Positions 16,531-24,074 of a DNA stretch of 35,466 nucleotides are shown one piece after another. Both the position numbers and the translations under genes were made by a program. The stretch is from Actinomycetota bacterium (GTDB lineage: Bacteria > Actinomycetota > Acidimicrobiia > IMCC26256 > JAENVU01). The notes under the pieces were generated by a model. The model searched no databases. It saw only the letters and a list, made by a program, of their open reading frames with translations, and was not told the DNA's origin. Positions within the stretch are counted from its first letter, which is position 1. Every line of letters begins with the position of its first letter. The DNA lies in NCBI GenBank assembly GCA_016870395.1, contig VGBT01000026.1, forward strand, positions 1 through 35,466. The letters run 5' to 3'.

Positions 16531-16648
16531 CCGGTGCTTTCCCGAACCTGGACAGGGGTTCGCGGGGCGAGGAGCCCTGGTTCGCGCGCCTGGTGGGTGG
16601 GCTCGGCGCAAGGGCGGCCGGTGCGTCCGGGCGCGAGGGGCGCCCCGG

Positions 16649-16654
16649 TAGCCT
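16649..16654 (+). promoter_or_regulatory. -10 hexamer TAGCCT before the MFS gene
   Basis: TAGCCT lies ten bases before the ATG at 16665. A start site would fall within about four bases of the ATG, giving a leaderless or near-leaderless messenger. Confidence 0.4.
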
Positions 16655-16664
16655 GGATCGGCGG

Positions 16665-17969
16665 ATGGTCAGCCGTGATCCGCGTACCTACACGTTGAAC
16701 CCGTTCGGTCGGCTCGCGGCCGCACACGCCTGCTCGGTCGTCGGAGACGCCTGCCTCACGGTGTCGCTCGCGGGGTCGATCTTTTTCACTCAGCAGGTCG
16801 GCGAGTCGCGGACCCAGGTGCTGCTGTACCTGCTGCTGACCGTCGCACCGTTCGCGGTCGTCGGCCCGGTGATCGGCCCGGCCCTCGACCGCAGCCGGGC
16901 GGGCCGGCGCACACTCATGGCAATCGGCTGCTTCGGCCGGGCCCTGGTGTGCTTCCTCATGGTCGGCCAGCTCGACAGTGTGCTGCTCTTCCCGCTTGCG
17001 TTCGTGGCGCTGGTGCTGGCCAAGGGCCACGCGGTCGCCAAGTCGGCGCTGGTACCAGCGGTCGTCGCCGACGAAGCGGTGCTTGTGGAGGCCAACTCGC
17101 GCCTGTCGCTGATCTCGGTGGTCGCGGCCGTCGTGGGCGGCCTTCCCGCCGCGGCGCTCGTCGCGATCCTGAACGCGCGCCCGTCGCTGCTGCTCGCGGC
17201 CGCGGTGTTCGTGGTGGGTGGCCTCCTGTCGTTCCGGATCCCGGCCGCCGCCAAACCGACCGCGGCCGAGACTTCGGAGGAGCGTTCCGAGCTCGCGGTG
17301 CCGAGCATCGTGTTCGCGGGCACCGCGATGGCGGTGCTGCGCGGCGGGGTCGGGTTCCTCACGTTCCTGCTCGCGTTCCTGCTCAAGCAGGCGGGCCAGC
17401 CGGCGTGGTTCTTCGGTCTGGTGCTCGTGGCGAGCGCGGTCGGCGGGTTCCTGGGGGTGATCGTCACTCCGTGGCTGCGCCGGCGGGTGAACGAGGAGAC
17501 GATCCTCGCGAGCTCCCTGATCGTGCCGGCAATCGTCGCCTTGTTCGCCGCGCGTGACGGGGGGCGGCTCGGCGCGATCTCGATCGCGTTCGTCGTGGCG
17601 GTGGGAGCGTCGGCCGGCCGGATCGCGTTCGACTCGCTCCTGCATCGCGACGGTCCCAAGCATCTGCACGGCCGCGCGTTCGCTCGCTTCGAGACCCGGT
17701 TCCAGCTCGCCTGGGTGGCCGGCGCCCTCGTGTCGGTGGCGCTGCTCGACGTGATCACGAAGCGCAGCGGGTTCTTCCTGCTCGCGCTCGTACTCGGCTT
17801 CGCGGGGCTCTCGTACGTGGGCGGCCTCCGGGCGCGCCACGAGTGGGGTCCGCAACGGCCGGTATCGCCGCCGTCTCCCGGGCCGGAGCCGTTGCCCCCG
17901 ACGCGTACGACCGAGCCGGTGCCGGACCCGCCGGATAATCGTGGGGCGGAGACCGGCCGCGATTGGTAG
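16665..17969 (+). CDS. Major facilitator superfamily transporter
   Basis: The 434-residue membrane protein has about ten to twelve hydrophobic helices and the loop GPALDRSRAGRRT after the second helix, matching the MFS motif A position. The C-terminal 45 residues are Pro-rich and cytoplasmic. The substrate cannot be told; the family relates to drug and macrolide exporters. The start ATG follows a near-leaderless promoter, divergent from ppk1. The 3' end is close to or overlaps the acetyltransferase gene, so the two may be co-transcribed. Confidence 0.88.
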   Translation: MVSRDPRTYTLNPFGRLAAAHACSVVGDACLTVSLAGSIFFTQQVGESRTQVLLYLLLTVAPFAVVGPVIGPALDRSRAGRRTLMAIGCFGRALVCFLMVGQLDSVLLFPLAFVALVLAKGHAVAKSALVPAVVADEAVLVEANSRLSLISVVAAVVGGLPAAALVAILNARPSLLLAAAVFVVGGLLSFRIPAAAKPTAAETSEERSELAVPSIVFAGTAMAVLRGGVGFLTFLLAFLLKQAGQPAWFFGLVLVASAVGGFLGVIVTPWLRRRVNEETILASSLIVPAIVALFAARDGGRLGAISIAFVVAVGASAGRIAFDSLLHRDGPKHLHGRAFARFETRFQLAWVAGALVSVALLDVITKRSGFFLLALVLGFAGLSYVGGLRARHEWGPQRPVSPPSPGPEPLPPTRTTEPVPDPPDNRGAETGRDW

Positions 17970-17979
17970 ACCATTCGCC

Positions 17980-19194
17980 GTGGACCTCCTCCTGCGCCCG
18001 ATCGTCTCCGACGAGGTCGACGCCTTCGTGCTCGCCGACGCGTACGGCTTCGGCGAGCGCCTCGACGACGTCGAGCGCCACGAGACGTGGATCACCGGCG
18101 AGCTCGATCGGACGGTGGCCGCGTTCGAGGGCGACGCGATCGTGGGCACCGGCCGCAACTACTCGCTCGAGGTGACGCTCCCCGGCGGAGCGATCCTGCC
18201 CGCGGCCGGGGTGAGCTGGATCTCGACGCGCCCAACGCATCGGCGGCGCGGGGTGCTGCGCGCGGTCATGACGTATTTGCTCGAGGACGCGGTCGCGCAT
18301 GGTGAGTCCGCGGCGATGCTCACCGCGTCGGAGGGCTCGATCTACGGGCGTTTCGGGTTCGGTCCCGCGACGACGGTGATGGGGGTGCGGCTCGAGTCAG
18401 CGGCGGTCGCGTTCCGTGATCCGCCGGCGCCCGGCCGGCTCCGGCTGGTGGAGCTCGAGGAGGCGTCCAAGCTCGCGCCCGAGCTGTTCGACCGCGTGCG
18501 CCGCGCGCGGGCGGGCGCCGTGTCGCGTCCCGACATCTGGTGGCCGGGGGAGTGGGCGCCGCGCGAACCGGGCCACCGATTCGACGTGGTGTACGAGGTC
18601 GACGGCCGGCTCGACGGATACGTCGTCTACCGGGTGCTCGGCGACTGGGGCGAGGGGTTCTCGGACAAGCACGTCGAGGTGCGCGACCTCGTGGCCGCGA
18701 CCCCCGAGGCGGAGCGCGCGCTGTGGCGGTACCTCTGCGAGATCGACCTGGTGCAGGAGGTGCGGGCCTTCGCGGTGCCGGTCGACACCGAGCTGGCCTG
18801 GCAGCTACACGACGCGCGCCAGGTCCGCACCACGTCGATGCGCGACTTCCTGTGGCTGCGCCCGCTCGACGTCGGCGCGCTGCTCTCGGCCCGGACCTAC
18901 GCCGAGTCGGGCGAGCTCGTGCTCGAGGTGCGCGACGAGATGCGTCCCGACGGTGCGGCCGCGGGCCGGTTCCTGCTCGAGGGTGGTCCCGACGGTGCGA
19001 CCTGCGCGCGCACCGACGCGCGCGCCGATCTCACGCTTGGGGTGGCGGACCTCGGCTCCATCTCGCTCGGCGCGCTCTCACCGGTGACGCTCGCGCGTGC
19101 AGGAAGGGTGGAGGAGCATGTTGAAGGCGCGGTCTCGCGCGCGCGGCGGATGCTTGCCACCGACCGCGCCCCGACGTGCTTCACCTGGTTCTGA
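17980..19194 (+). CDS. Eis-like GNAT N-acetyltransferase with SCP2-like C-domain
   Basis: The 404-residue protein has the Eis layout: an N-terminal GNAT domain with the acetyl-CoA loop PTHRRRGVLRAVM and the EGSIYGRFGFGPAT motif, a second degenerate GNAT domain, and a C-terminal sterol-carrier-like domain. It ends with CFTWF; in Eis the C-terminal Phe carboxylate serves in catalysis. Eis enzymes acetylate amines, including aminoglycosides and peptides; the natural substrate here is unknown. GTG 17980 fits the family length; an upstream GTG at 17941 would overlap the transporter gene. Confidence 0.92.
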   Translation: MDLLLRPIVSDEVDAFVLADAYGFGERLDDVERHETWITGELDRTVAAFEGDAIVGTGRNYSLEVTLPGGAILPAAGVSWISTRPTHRRRGVLRAVMTYLLEDAVAHGESAAMLTASEGSIYGRFGFGPATTVMGVRLESAAVAFRDPPAPGRLRLVELEEASKLAPELFDRVRRARAGAVSRPDIWWPGEWAPREPGHRFDVVYEVDGRLDGYVVYRVLGDWGEGFSDKHVEVRDLVAATPEAERALWRYLCEIDLVQEVRAFAVPVDTELAWQLHDARQVRTTSMRDFLWLRPLDVGALLSARTYAESGELVLEVRDEMRPDGAAAGRFLLEGGPDGATCARTDARADLTLGVADLGSISLGALSPVTLARAGRVEEHVEGAVSRARRMLATDRAPTCFTWF

Positions 19195-19204
19195 GGGCTT
19201 GACT

Positions 19205-19266
19205 TCTACCAGTGTTCAGACGGTCCTCGACAGAAACGACTACAGCTGTTGAGCCGACCTGGTAGA
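19205..19266. repeat. 8-bp inverted repeat in the gap after the Eis-like gene
   Basis: TCTACCAG (19205-19212) is the reverse complement of CTGGTAGA (19259-19266), with 46 bases between. The interval includes the palindrome ACAGCTGT. Composition drops towards AT from here to about 19950. No function is proposed. Confidence 0.45.
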
Positions 19267-19289
19267 GCATCTGAAGCTTGAGTTTGGCC

Positions 19290-19424
19290 ATGCGTGAGCC
19301 TCGGCCCGTCTCAACGGTCATCTGGACTGCAATCGGGTTGGCGATAGTCGCAGGGTTGGTCATCGTGTTCCTCTTGTTCTGGGCGATCGCTGCGATCGGC
19401 AATGGATCGTTCAAGTTGCCCTAG
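19290..19424 (+). CDS. Small membrane peptide, 44 residues
   Basis: The frame from ATG 19290 encodes a basic start (MREPRPVSTV), one strongly hydrophobic helix (about residues 11-36) and a short polar tail ending GNGSFKLP. It would be a single-pass membrane peptide. The ribosome site is weak. No family is recognised. It lies in a less GC-rich stretch with the lipoprotein gene downstream, so both may have arrived together. The evidence is the amino acid pattern only. Confidence 0.45.
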   Translation: MREPRPVSTVIWTAIGLAIVAGLVIVFLLFWAIAAIGNGSFKLP

Positions 19425-19485
19425 CTACCCCGTTAGCGAGCGAGCCGGGATGGTTGGTGGGCGACATTTCCAGCACTTCACTGTG

Positions 19486-19953
19486 ATGGCGAGAACCTCG
19501 GCAGTGCGCCTTCTCTTGAGCGCACTCGTCCTAACTGCGTGCAGCGCGAACGGCGGCAGTGCCGCACTGGCAAATAAGCCTCGGACGCTGACCTCGGATT
19601 CGCTGTACGGGGGGTTGCGCGCTGCCGAGGCTGCTGACCAGTGCACTCGCTTTCGCGATCGACGGGCTATTGGCGAATGGGTTACGTCCGAGCCCATGAT
19701 TGCCGGAGAGGTTGCTAAGGCACTTGTGTCGCACCCTGCGGATCGCCCGCCCTGGTCTGGAAGACCCGAAGGGCAGGAGGCAGCGAGATGCGGTTACCTT
19801 CCCCAAGACGCCGACAATGCCGACGATCTTGTCGACTGTGGGGACGGCATCCTGGTGCTCGAGCGAGGCTACGACGAGTACTTCGTGAGCCAGGACCTGT
19901 CTTGGACGGAGGTACCTTCCGATCTCCGCGAGCCGACTCCCGATTGCAGGTGA
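19486..19953 (+). CDS. Putative lipoprotein of unknown function
   Basis: The 155-residue protein starts MARTSAVRLLLSALVLTAC, a good lipoprotein signal with lipobox LTAC at Cys19. The mature part has no recognised domain and carries four more cysteines (in QCTR, RCGY, VDCG and PDCR), which could form two disulfides outside the membrane. Codon use is less GC-biased than in the neighbours. ATG 19486 was chosen for the signal sequence; the frame is open further upstream over the membrane peptide gene. Confidence 0.65.
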   Translation: MARTSAVRLLLSALVLTACSANGGSAALANKPRTLTSDSLYGGLRAAEAADQCTRFRDRRAIGEWVTSEPMIAGEVAKALVSHPADRPPWSGRPEGQEAARCGYLPQDADNADDLVDCGDGILVLERGYDEYFVSQDLSWTEVPSDLREPTPDCR

Positions 19954-20007
19954 AGCTGGTGACGGTGCCCCGCCCGCCTGGATGATCGCTCCTGCTCGCG
20001 GTCCGGG

Positions 20008-20013
20008 TACGCT
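20008..20013 (+). promoter_or_regulatory. -10-like hexamer TACGCT before the RCC1 gene
   Basis: TACGCT lies 56 bases before ATG 20070. The same hexamer precedes the gene at 3584. No clear -35 is visible. Confidence 0.3.
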
Positions 20014-20034
20014 TCCCCGGTTGGTCGCTGTGGT

Positions 20035-20060
20035 GACACGCTGTGGCGACACGCTGTGGG
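20035..20060 (+). repeat. Two tandem 13-bp units upstream of the RCC1 gene
   Basis: GACACGCTGTGG begins at 20035 and again at 20048, giving a 13-bp period. It lies in the leader before the RCC1 gene. Confidence 0.8.
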
Positions 20061-20069
20061 GGATCGGGC

Positions 20070-21794
20070 ATGGGTACCAGCGGGCGGAGCCTTCGGATCA
20101 CTGGGCTGATAGGGGTCGTCGTGCTCGCGGCAACCGGGCTTGGCGTGGTACCGGCCGCGGCGGCGACCGGCGAGGCGTACACCTGGGGCGGTAACTCGCT
20201 CGGCGAGCTCGGGATCGGCGGCGGTATCGGCCGGCTCACCCCCGGTCTCACCGCGGCGTTCGGCGACGTCGCCGACGTGGCGGGCGGCCGTGATCACGCC
20301 GTCGCGCTCCTGACCGACGGTCGCGTCTTCGCGTGGGGTGAGAACGGCAGTGGCCAGGTCGGCGACGGCACGGTCACGCAGCGCAACAGCCCGGTCGCGG
20401 TCACCACGCTCAGCGGGATCGGTGCGGTCTCGAGCGGCCACTACCACAGCTACGCAGTCACGACGACCGGCGCGCTCTACGGCTGGGGCCGCAATGCGAG
20501 CGGCACCGTCGGCGACGGCACCACGACCAACCGCAGCCGTCCGGTCGCGATTGCTGGCCTGCCGCCGATCGCGGCGGTCTCGGGTGGGCGCGACCACACG
20601 GTCGCGCGCACCGTCGACGGTCGCGTGTTCGCCTGGGGGCTCAACGCGTCTGGCGAGATCGGCGACGGGACCACGACGCGGCACAACAGCCCGGTCCAGG
20701 TCCTCGGGCTCGGCGGTGTCGTGGCGGTCGCGGCGGGCCGCAACTACAGCCTGGCACTCACATCGAGCGGCGCCGTCTACGCGTGGGGTGAGAACGGGCT
20801 GGGCGAGCTCGGGCAGGGCGACACCGCCGACCGCTCGTCGCCGACGCTCGTCGGGGCGCTCTCGGGGGTGACCGCGATCGGTGCGGGCGCGAACCACAGC
20901 CTCGCGGTCAACGGCGCGGGGGCGTGGGCCTGGGGCCGCAACGCCGACGGGGAGCTCGGCGACGGTACGTTCACCGCCCGGCGCGTCCCCACCAGGGTGC
21001 AGGGCCTGCCCACCGTCGTGGAGGTCCACGGCGGTCGCAACCACTCGCTCGCGCTCACCGCAACCGGCGACCTGTGGGCGTGGGGTCGCAACGAGGCCGG
21101 CCAGGTCGGCGACGGCACCACCATCGACCGTCGCGTCCCCGCGCGCGTCGCCGGGATCTCCGACGTGGTCGACGTCGGCGCCGGGCGCCAGTACAGCATC
21201 GCGCTGCGATCCGGAGACGACCCGCCGCCGCCACCCCCGAATCCGGCGCTCTTCTTGAGCGGCTTCGACACCGGCTTGACCGGCTGGAGCTCGCCGGTCG
21301 ACGTCTCGGTCGACACGACGCTTTTCCCACCCGGCAGCGCGGCCCCGAGCGCGCGGGTCAGCGTGAACGGGCAGGTGGGGTGGACCTACGCCCCGCTGGC
21401 TGCGACCACGTCCACCGCCTGCGCGTCGGCGCGGGTGCGCGTCGAGAGCATCGGCACCGCGGGCGTGGCCCTGCTCAAGCTGCGCAGCGCGACCGGCAGC
21501 GCGATCGGACGGCTGAGCGTCAACGGCTCGACCCGCCGCCTGCAGGTGCGCGCCGACGTGCCCGGTACCGTGTTCACGTCCACGCTCACGATGCAGCTCG
21601 GCACCTGGCACACCGTGCGGCTCTGCGGCACCGCGGGCGCCGCGGGCACCTGGCGAGCGGAGCTCGACGGCACGAGCTCGCCCACCTGGAACGCCAACAA
21701 CGGCTCCGCGCAGTTCGGCCGGGTGCAGATCGGCGACAACGAAGCGAAGACGATCACCGTCAACTACGACGACGTCCTGGTCACCGCCTCCTGA
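20070..21794 (+). CDS. Secreted RCC1-repeat protein with C-terminal jelly-roll-like domain
   Basis: The 574-residue protein has a signal peptide (about 1-33, ending VVPAAAA) and then seven RCC1-type repeats of about 50 residues to about residue 390, each with a GRDHAVAL- or GRNHSLAL-like strand and an AWGxNxxGQVGDGT turn. These make a beta-propeller. A Pro linker (PPPPPP) leads to about 175 residues with strand-rich pattern (LFLSGFDTGLTGWSS ... TWHTVRLC) like concanavalin-type binding domains. It is likely an extracellular binding protein. ATG 20070 was chosen for the signal peptide. No LPXTG-like anchor is seen. Confidence 0.88.
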   Translation: MGTSGRSLRITGLIGVVVLAATGLGVVPAAAATGEAYTWGGNSLGELGIGGGIGRLTPGLTAAFGDVADVAGGRDHAVALLTDGRVFAWGENGSGQVGDGTVTQRNSPVAVTTLSGIGAVSSGHYHSYAVTTTGALYGWGRNASGTVGDGTTTNRSRPVAIAGLPPIAAVSGGRDHTVARTVDGRVFAWGLNASGEIGDGTTTRHNSPVQVLGLGGVVAVAAGRNYSLALTSSGAVYAWGENGLGELGQGDTADRSSPTLVGALSGVTAIGAGANHSLAVNGAGAWAWGRNADGELGDGTFTARRVPTRVQGLPTVVEVHGGRNHSLALTATGDLWAWGRNEAGQVGDGTTIDRRVPARVAGISDVVDVGAGRQYSIALRSGDDPPPPPPNPALFLSGFDTGLTGWSSPVDVSVDTTLFPPGSAAPSARVSVNGQVGWTYAPLAATTSTACASARVRVESIGTAGVALLKLRSATGSAIGRLSVNGSTRRLQVRADVPGTVFTSTLTMQLGTWHTVRLCGTAGAAGTWRAELDGTSSPTWNANNGSAQFGRVQIGDNEAKTITVNYDDVLVTAS

Positions 21795-21812
21795 CCGACC
21801 TCTGACCGACCT
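21791..21812 (+). repeat. Tandem 11-bp duplication across the RCC1 stop codon
   Basis: CTGACCGACCT is present twice in tandem (21791-21801 and 21802-21812). The stop codon of the RCC1 gene lies in the first copy. Confidence 0.85.
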
Positions 21813-21849
21813 CTCCTGACCGGCCGCCCACCAGTCCCGGCCCACCTCC

Positions 21850-21973
21850 GGGTTCGTGCGCTGAGGAGCGCATACCGCTCCTCCTGCAACAATCCGGGCC
21901 GACGGTCGGGTTGGGTTCGTGCGTCGAGGAGCGGATAGCGCTCCTCCTGCAACAATCCGGGCCGACGGTCGGG
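21850..21973. repeat. Tandem 61-bp hairpin repeat with 63-bp period
   Basis: Copy 1 (21850-21910) and copy 2 (21913-21973) differ at only four positions. Each contains an 8-bp stem, GAGGAGCG with CGCTCCTC, around a five-base loop (CATAC or GATAG), then a constant linker and the palindrome CCGACGGTCGG. Two of the four differences lie in the loop, two just before the stem. The repeat sits between two convergent genes, so it may terminate both; it lacks T-runs. Confidence 0.9.
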
Positions 21974-21981
21974 GCCGGCCC

Positions 21982-22725
21982 TCAGCTCCAGCCGCTGCCG
22001 GCGCCCTTCACCATGCCGAACGGGCCCGAGGGCCAGCGGTAGCAGTCCATCATGAGCCGGTCGACCTCGTCGGCCGACGCGATGCCCTCGTTCACCACCT
22101 TCTGGGCCTCGGTCACCATCGCGAAGTACACGCGGTTCGCGACGAAGCCCCACGCCATCGCGGTGTCCTTCACCACCACCGCGTTCTTCCCGCAACGCTG
22201 CGCGACCGCGCGCACCGTCTGGACCGTCTCGTCGCTGGTGTCACGTGTGCGGATGATCTCCGCGAGCTTCATCACCGGTGCGGGCGACGCCCAGTGCCAG
22301 CCGATCACCTTCTCGGGCCGATCGGTGGCCGCGCCGATCGCCTGGATCGGGAACCCCGACGTGTTCGACGCGAGGATCGTGTGCGCCGGCGCAGCCCTGT
22401 CGAGGTCGCGGAACACGCGGATCTTCAGGTCGAGGCGCTCGGGCACGGCCTCCACGATCAAATCGGAGGACACCACCGCGTCGTAGTCGCCGGTGAACGT
22501 GAGCCGCGCCAGCGCGACGTCGGCCTCCTCACGGCTGAGCTTGCCCCGCTCGACCCCGCCGTCGAGCCCGAATCGCCCCGTGGTCGCGTGCTCGAGCCCC
22601 GCGTCGAGCGCGGCCTGCTCGATGTCGTAGCAGGTCACCTCGTAGCCGGCCGTCGCGCACACCTGGGCGATGCCGCCGCCCATCACACCTGCGCCGAGCA
22701 CGCCGATCCGGGCAACGTCGGTCAC
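21982..22725 (-). CDS. Short 3-hydroxyacyl-CoA dehydrogenase
   Basis: The 247-residue protein has the NAD motif GVLGAGVMGGGIA, the SNTSGFPI segment, the catalytic His in GWHWASPAPVMKLAE and the FVANRV segment. Enzymes of this family oxidise 3-hydroxyacyl-CoA. Typical members have about 280 residues; here the usual last 40-50 residues of the C-terminal domain are missing and the protein ends GPFGMVKGAGSGWS. The 63-bp repeats begin nine bases after the stop. It may be a natural short subfamily or a 3' truncation. The GTG start overlaps the zincin stop. Confidence 0.85.
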   Translation of the reverse strand: MTDVARIGVLGAGVMGGGIAQVCATAGYEVTCYDIEQAALDAGLEHATTGRFGLDGGVERGKLSREEADVALARLTFTGDYDAVVSSDLIVEAVPERLDLKIRVFRDLDRAAPAHTILASNTSGFPIQAIGAATDRPEKVIGWHWASPAPVMKLAEIIRTRDTSDETVQTVRAVAQRCGKNAVVVKDTAMAWGFVANRVYFAMVTEAQKVVNEGIASADEVDRLMMDCYRWPSGPFGMVKGAGSGWS

Positions 22726-24053
22726 TGAGCTGCTCCTTGGTCGTCCCCGAGCTCGGGGAGGTCGATGCGGGCGAGCCAGAGGCCGGGTGCGTCGAGCTCG
22801 TTGGGCGTCGGCAGCATCCGTGGCGACGCCCACAGCCGGTTCAGCCCTTCGATGCCGGCGCGCTCGATCACGCCGCGCGCGAACGCCTGGCCCTTCTCGT
22901 AGTGCTCACGATCGAGGTGAAGCCCGAGCAGTCCCTCCACGAACCGGCCGGCATCGCCGCGGTCGACGTGGTGGCGCTGCATCGCCTCGTGAATGCGGGA
23001 GAAGTCGGGCAGCAGGCGTTCGCCGAGCCGCTCGAGCACCACGTCGGAGTAGCCCTCGATCACCATCGTGAACCCCTGGAGGCGCGCCAGCACCCTGTCC
23101 TGGCGCTCGGAGTGCATCGCGCCGAGCAGCGCCTCGGGATGGGCCGCGACGCTCGACAGCGACGTGGGGTCGGTGGGGTCGATCGCGCCGAACTGCTCCT
23201 CGAGCAGGTGCGCGTCCATCTCGAACGCGCTCACGTACTCGACCGCGAGCGCCACGAGGTGTTCGCGGACCCACGGTACCGAGCGCTCGGTGGCGTGCAC
23301 CACCTCGTGCAACGCGACGTAGAAGCGCAAATCGCGCCGGTCGAGCGACCAGGCCTCCTCGAACGTCACGAGGTTCGGCGCGACGAACAGCAGCATGGGC
23401 GCGTCGTCGGTCGGCAGCGGCAAATCGTAGCGACCGAGCGCGTGCTGGGCGAGATGCCCCACCATCGACCCGGACTGCACGCCGAGCAGAAGCGGCGCGA
23501 GCATCGTGAGCATCCCGGCGAAAGGGTCGTCGCCGCCGGGCAGGCCGAACGCCGTGCCGAAACCCAGCTCCGACGGATGCCCGGGGACACCGGGCTCGTC
23601 GCCCTCGGGCATCTCGGGCTCCAGCGTGCCGCGCATCGCGACCGCGAGCGCCTCGAGCACGCGGCGCAGTGCGTCGAGATGGAGGTCGGCCCACTCGCGT
23701 CGGCCGACGACGCTCACAGTGAGACCGAGTGGGCTGTCGAAGCCGGTCTCGGCGGCCACGTGGCTCTCCGCGGCGCGGGCCAGCTCGGTGAGCTCCTCCA
23801 CGGCGCTGTCGGCCACCGGCGGCTCGTCGGTCTCGCCGTCGAGCGCGACAAGGCCCGCGACCTGGTGCGCGATCTCCCAGTTGACCGGACCGGGTGACGC
23901 GAGCCAGCGCATCACCTGGGCGAGATCGATCTGGCTGACGTCGAACCCAGGGATCTGCGGGAATCCGGGGATCTGTGGCGAGTAGAACCCCTCGGGCCGG
24001 TCGGGCTCGTTCGGCTCGCCGTCGGGCTTGCCGGTTTGAGGATCGTCCGTCAC
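22722..24053 (-). CDS. Zinc metallopeptidase-like protein, zincin_2/TIGR03624 type
   Basis: The 443-residue protein has a Pro-rich start, then a helical body with the zinc-binding motif ALHEVVHATE (HExxH), preceded by LVTFEEAWSLDRRDLRFYV and followed by a conserved acidic helix (FEMDAHLLEEQFG). This matches the actinobacterial putative hydrolase family often noted beside coenzyme F420 genes. No F420 gene is in the window. Substrate is unknown. TAGACT lies six bases before the GTG start, so the messenger is probably leaderless. Confidence 0.88.
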   Translation of the reverse strand: MTDDPQTGKPDGEPNEPDRPEGFYSPQIPGFPQIPGFDVSQIDLAQVMRWLASPGPVNWEIAHQVAGLVALDGETDEPPVADSAVEELTELARAAESHVAAETGFDSPLGLTVSVVGRREWADLHLDALRRVLEALAVAMRGTLEPEMPEGDEPGVPGHPSELGFGTAFGLPGGDDPFAGMLTMLAPLLLGVQSGSMVGHLAQHALGRYDLPLPTDDAPMLLFVAPNLVTFEEAWSLDRRDLRFYVALHEVVHATERSVPWVREHLVALAVEYVSAFEMDAHLLEEQFGAIDPTDPTSLSSVAAHPEALLGAMHSERQDRVLARLQGFTMVIEGYSDVVLERLGERLLPDFSRIHEAMQRHHVDRGDAGRFVEGLLGLHLDREHYEKGQAFARGVIERAGIEGLNRLWASPRMLPTPNELDAPGLWLARIDLPELGDDQGAAQ

Positions 24054-24059
24054 CCGGCC

Positions 24060-24065
24060 AGTCTA
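24060..24065 (-). promoter_or_regulatory. -10 hexamer TAGACT, leaderless zincin gene
   Basis: On the minus strand TAGACT is followed by six bases and GTG 24053. The short 21-bp gap to the divergent SDR gene must hold the core of both promoters. Confidence 0.5.
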
Positions 24066-24074
24066 GGGATCCCC

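Noticed and set aside
16278-18158. A 626-codon open frame on the minus strand
   Set aside because: It is antisense to the MFS transporter and partly overlaps ppk1 in the wrong frame; no recognisable domain.
19249-19275. A tRNA D-arm-like stretch (CTGGTAGAGCA)
   Set aside because: The four bases that should form the D-stem do not pair, and no anticodon or T-arm follows at the right distance.
20162-21200. Periodic DNA similarity of about 150 bp
   Set aside because: It is explained by the RCC1 protein repeats and is not a separate DNA repeat or CRISPR array.
21850-21973. CRISPR array or integron attC site at the tandem repeat
   Set aside because: There are only two units with almost no spacer between them, and no attC core sites or cas/integrase genes are present.
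21850-21981. Remains of the missing C-terminus of the 3-hydroxyacyl-CoA dehydrogenase in another frame
   Set aside because: Reading the three minus-strand frames after the stop gives only repeat-derived sequence with none of the family's C-terminal features.
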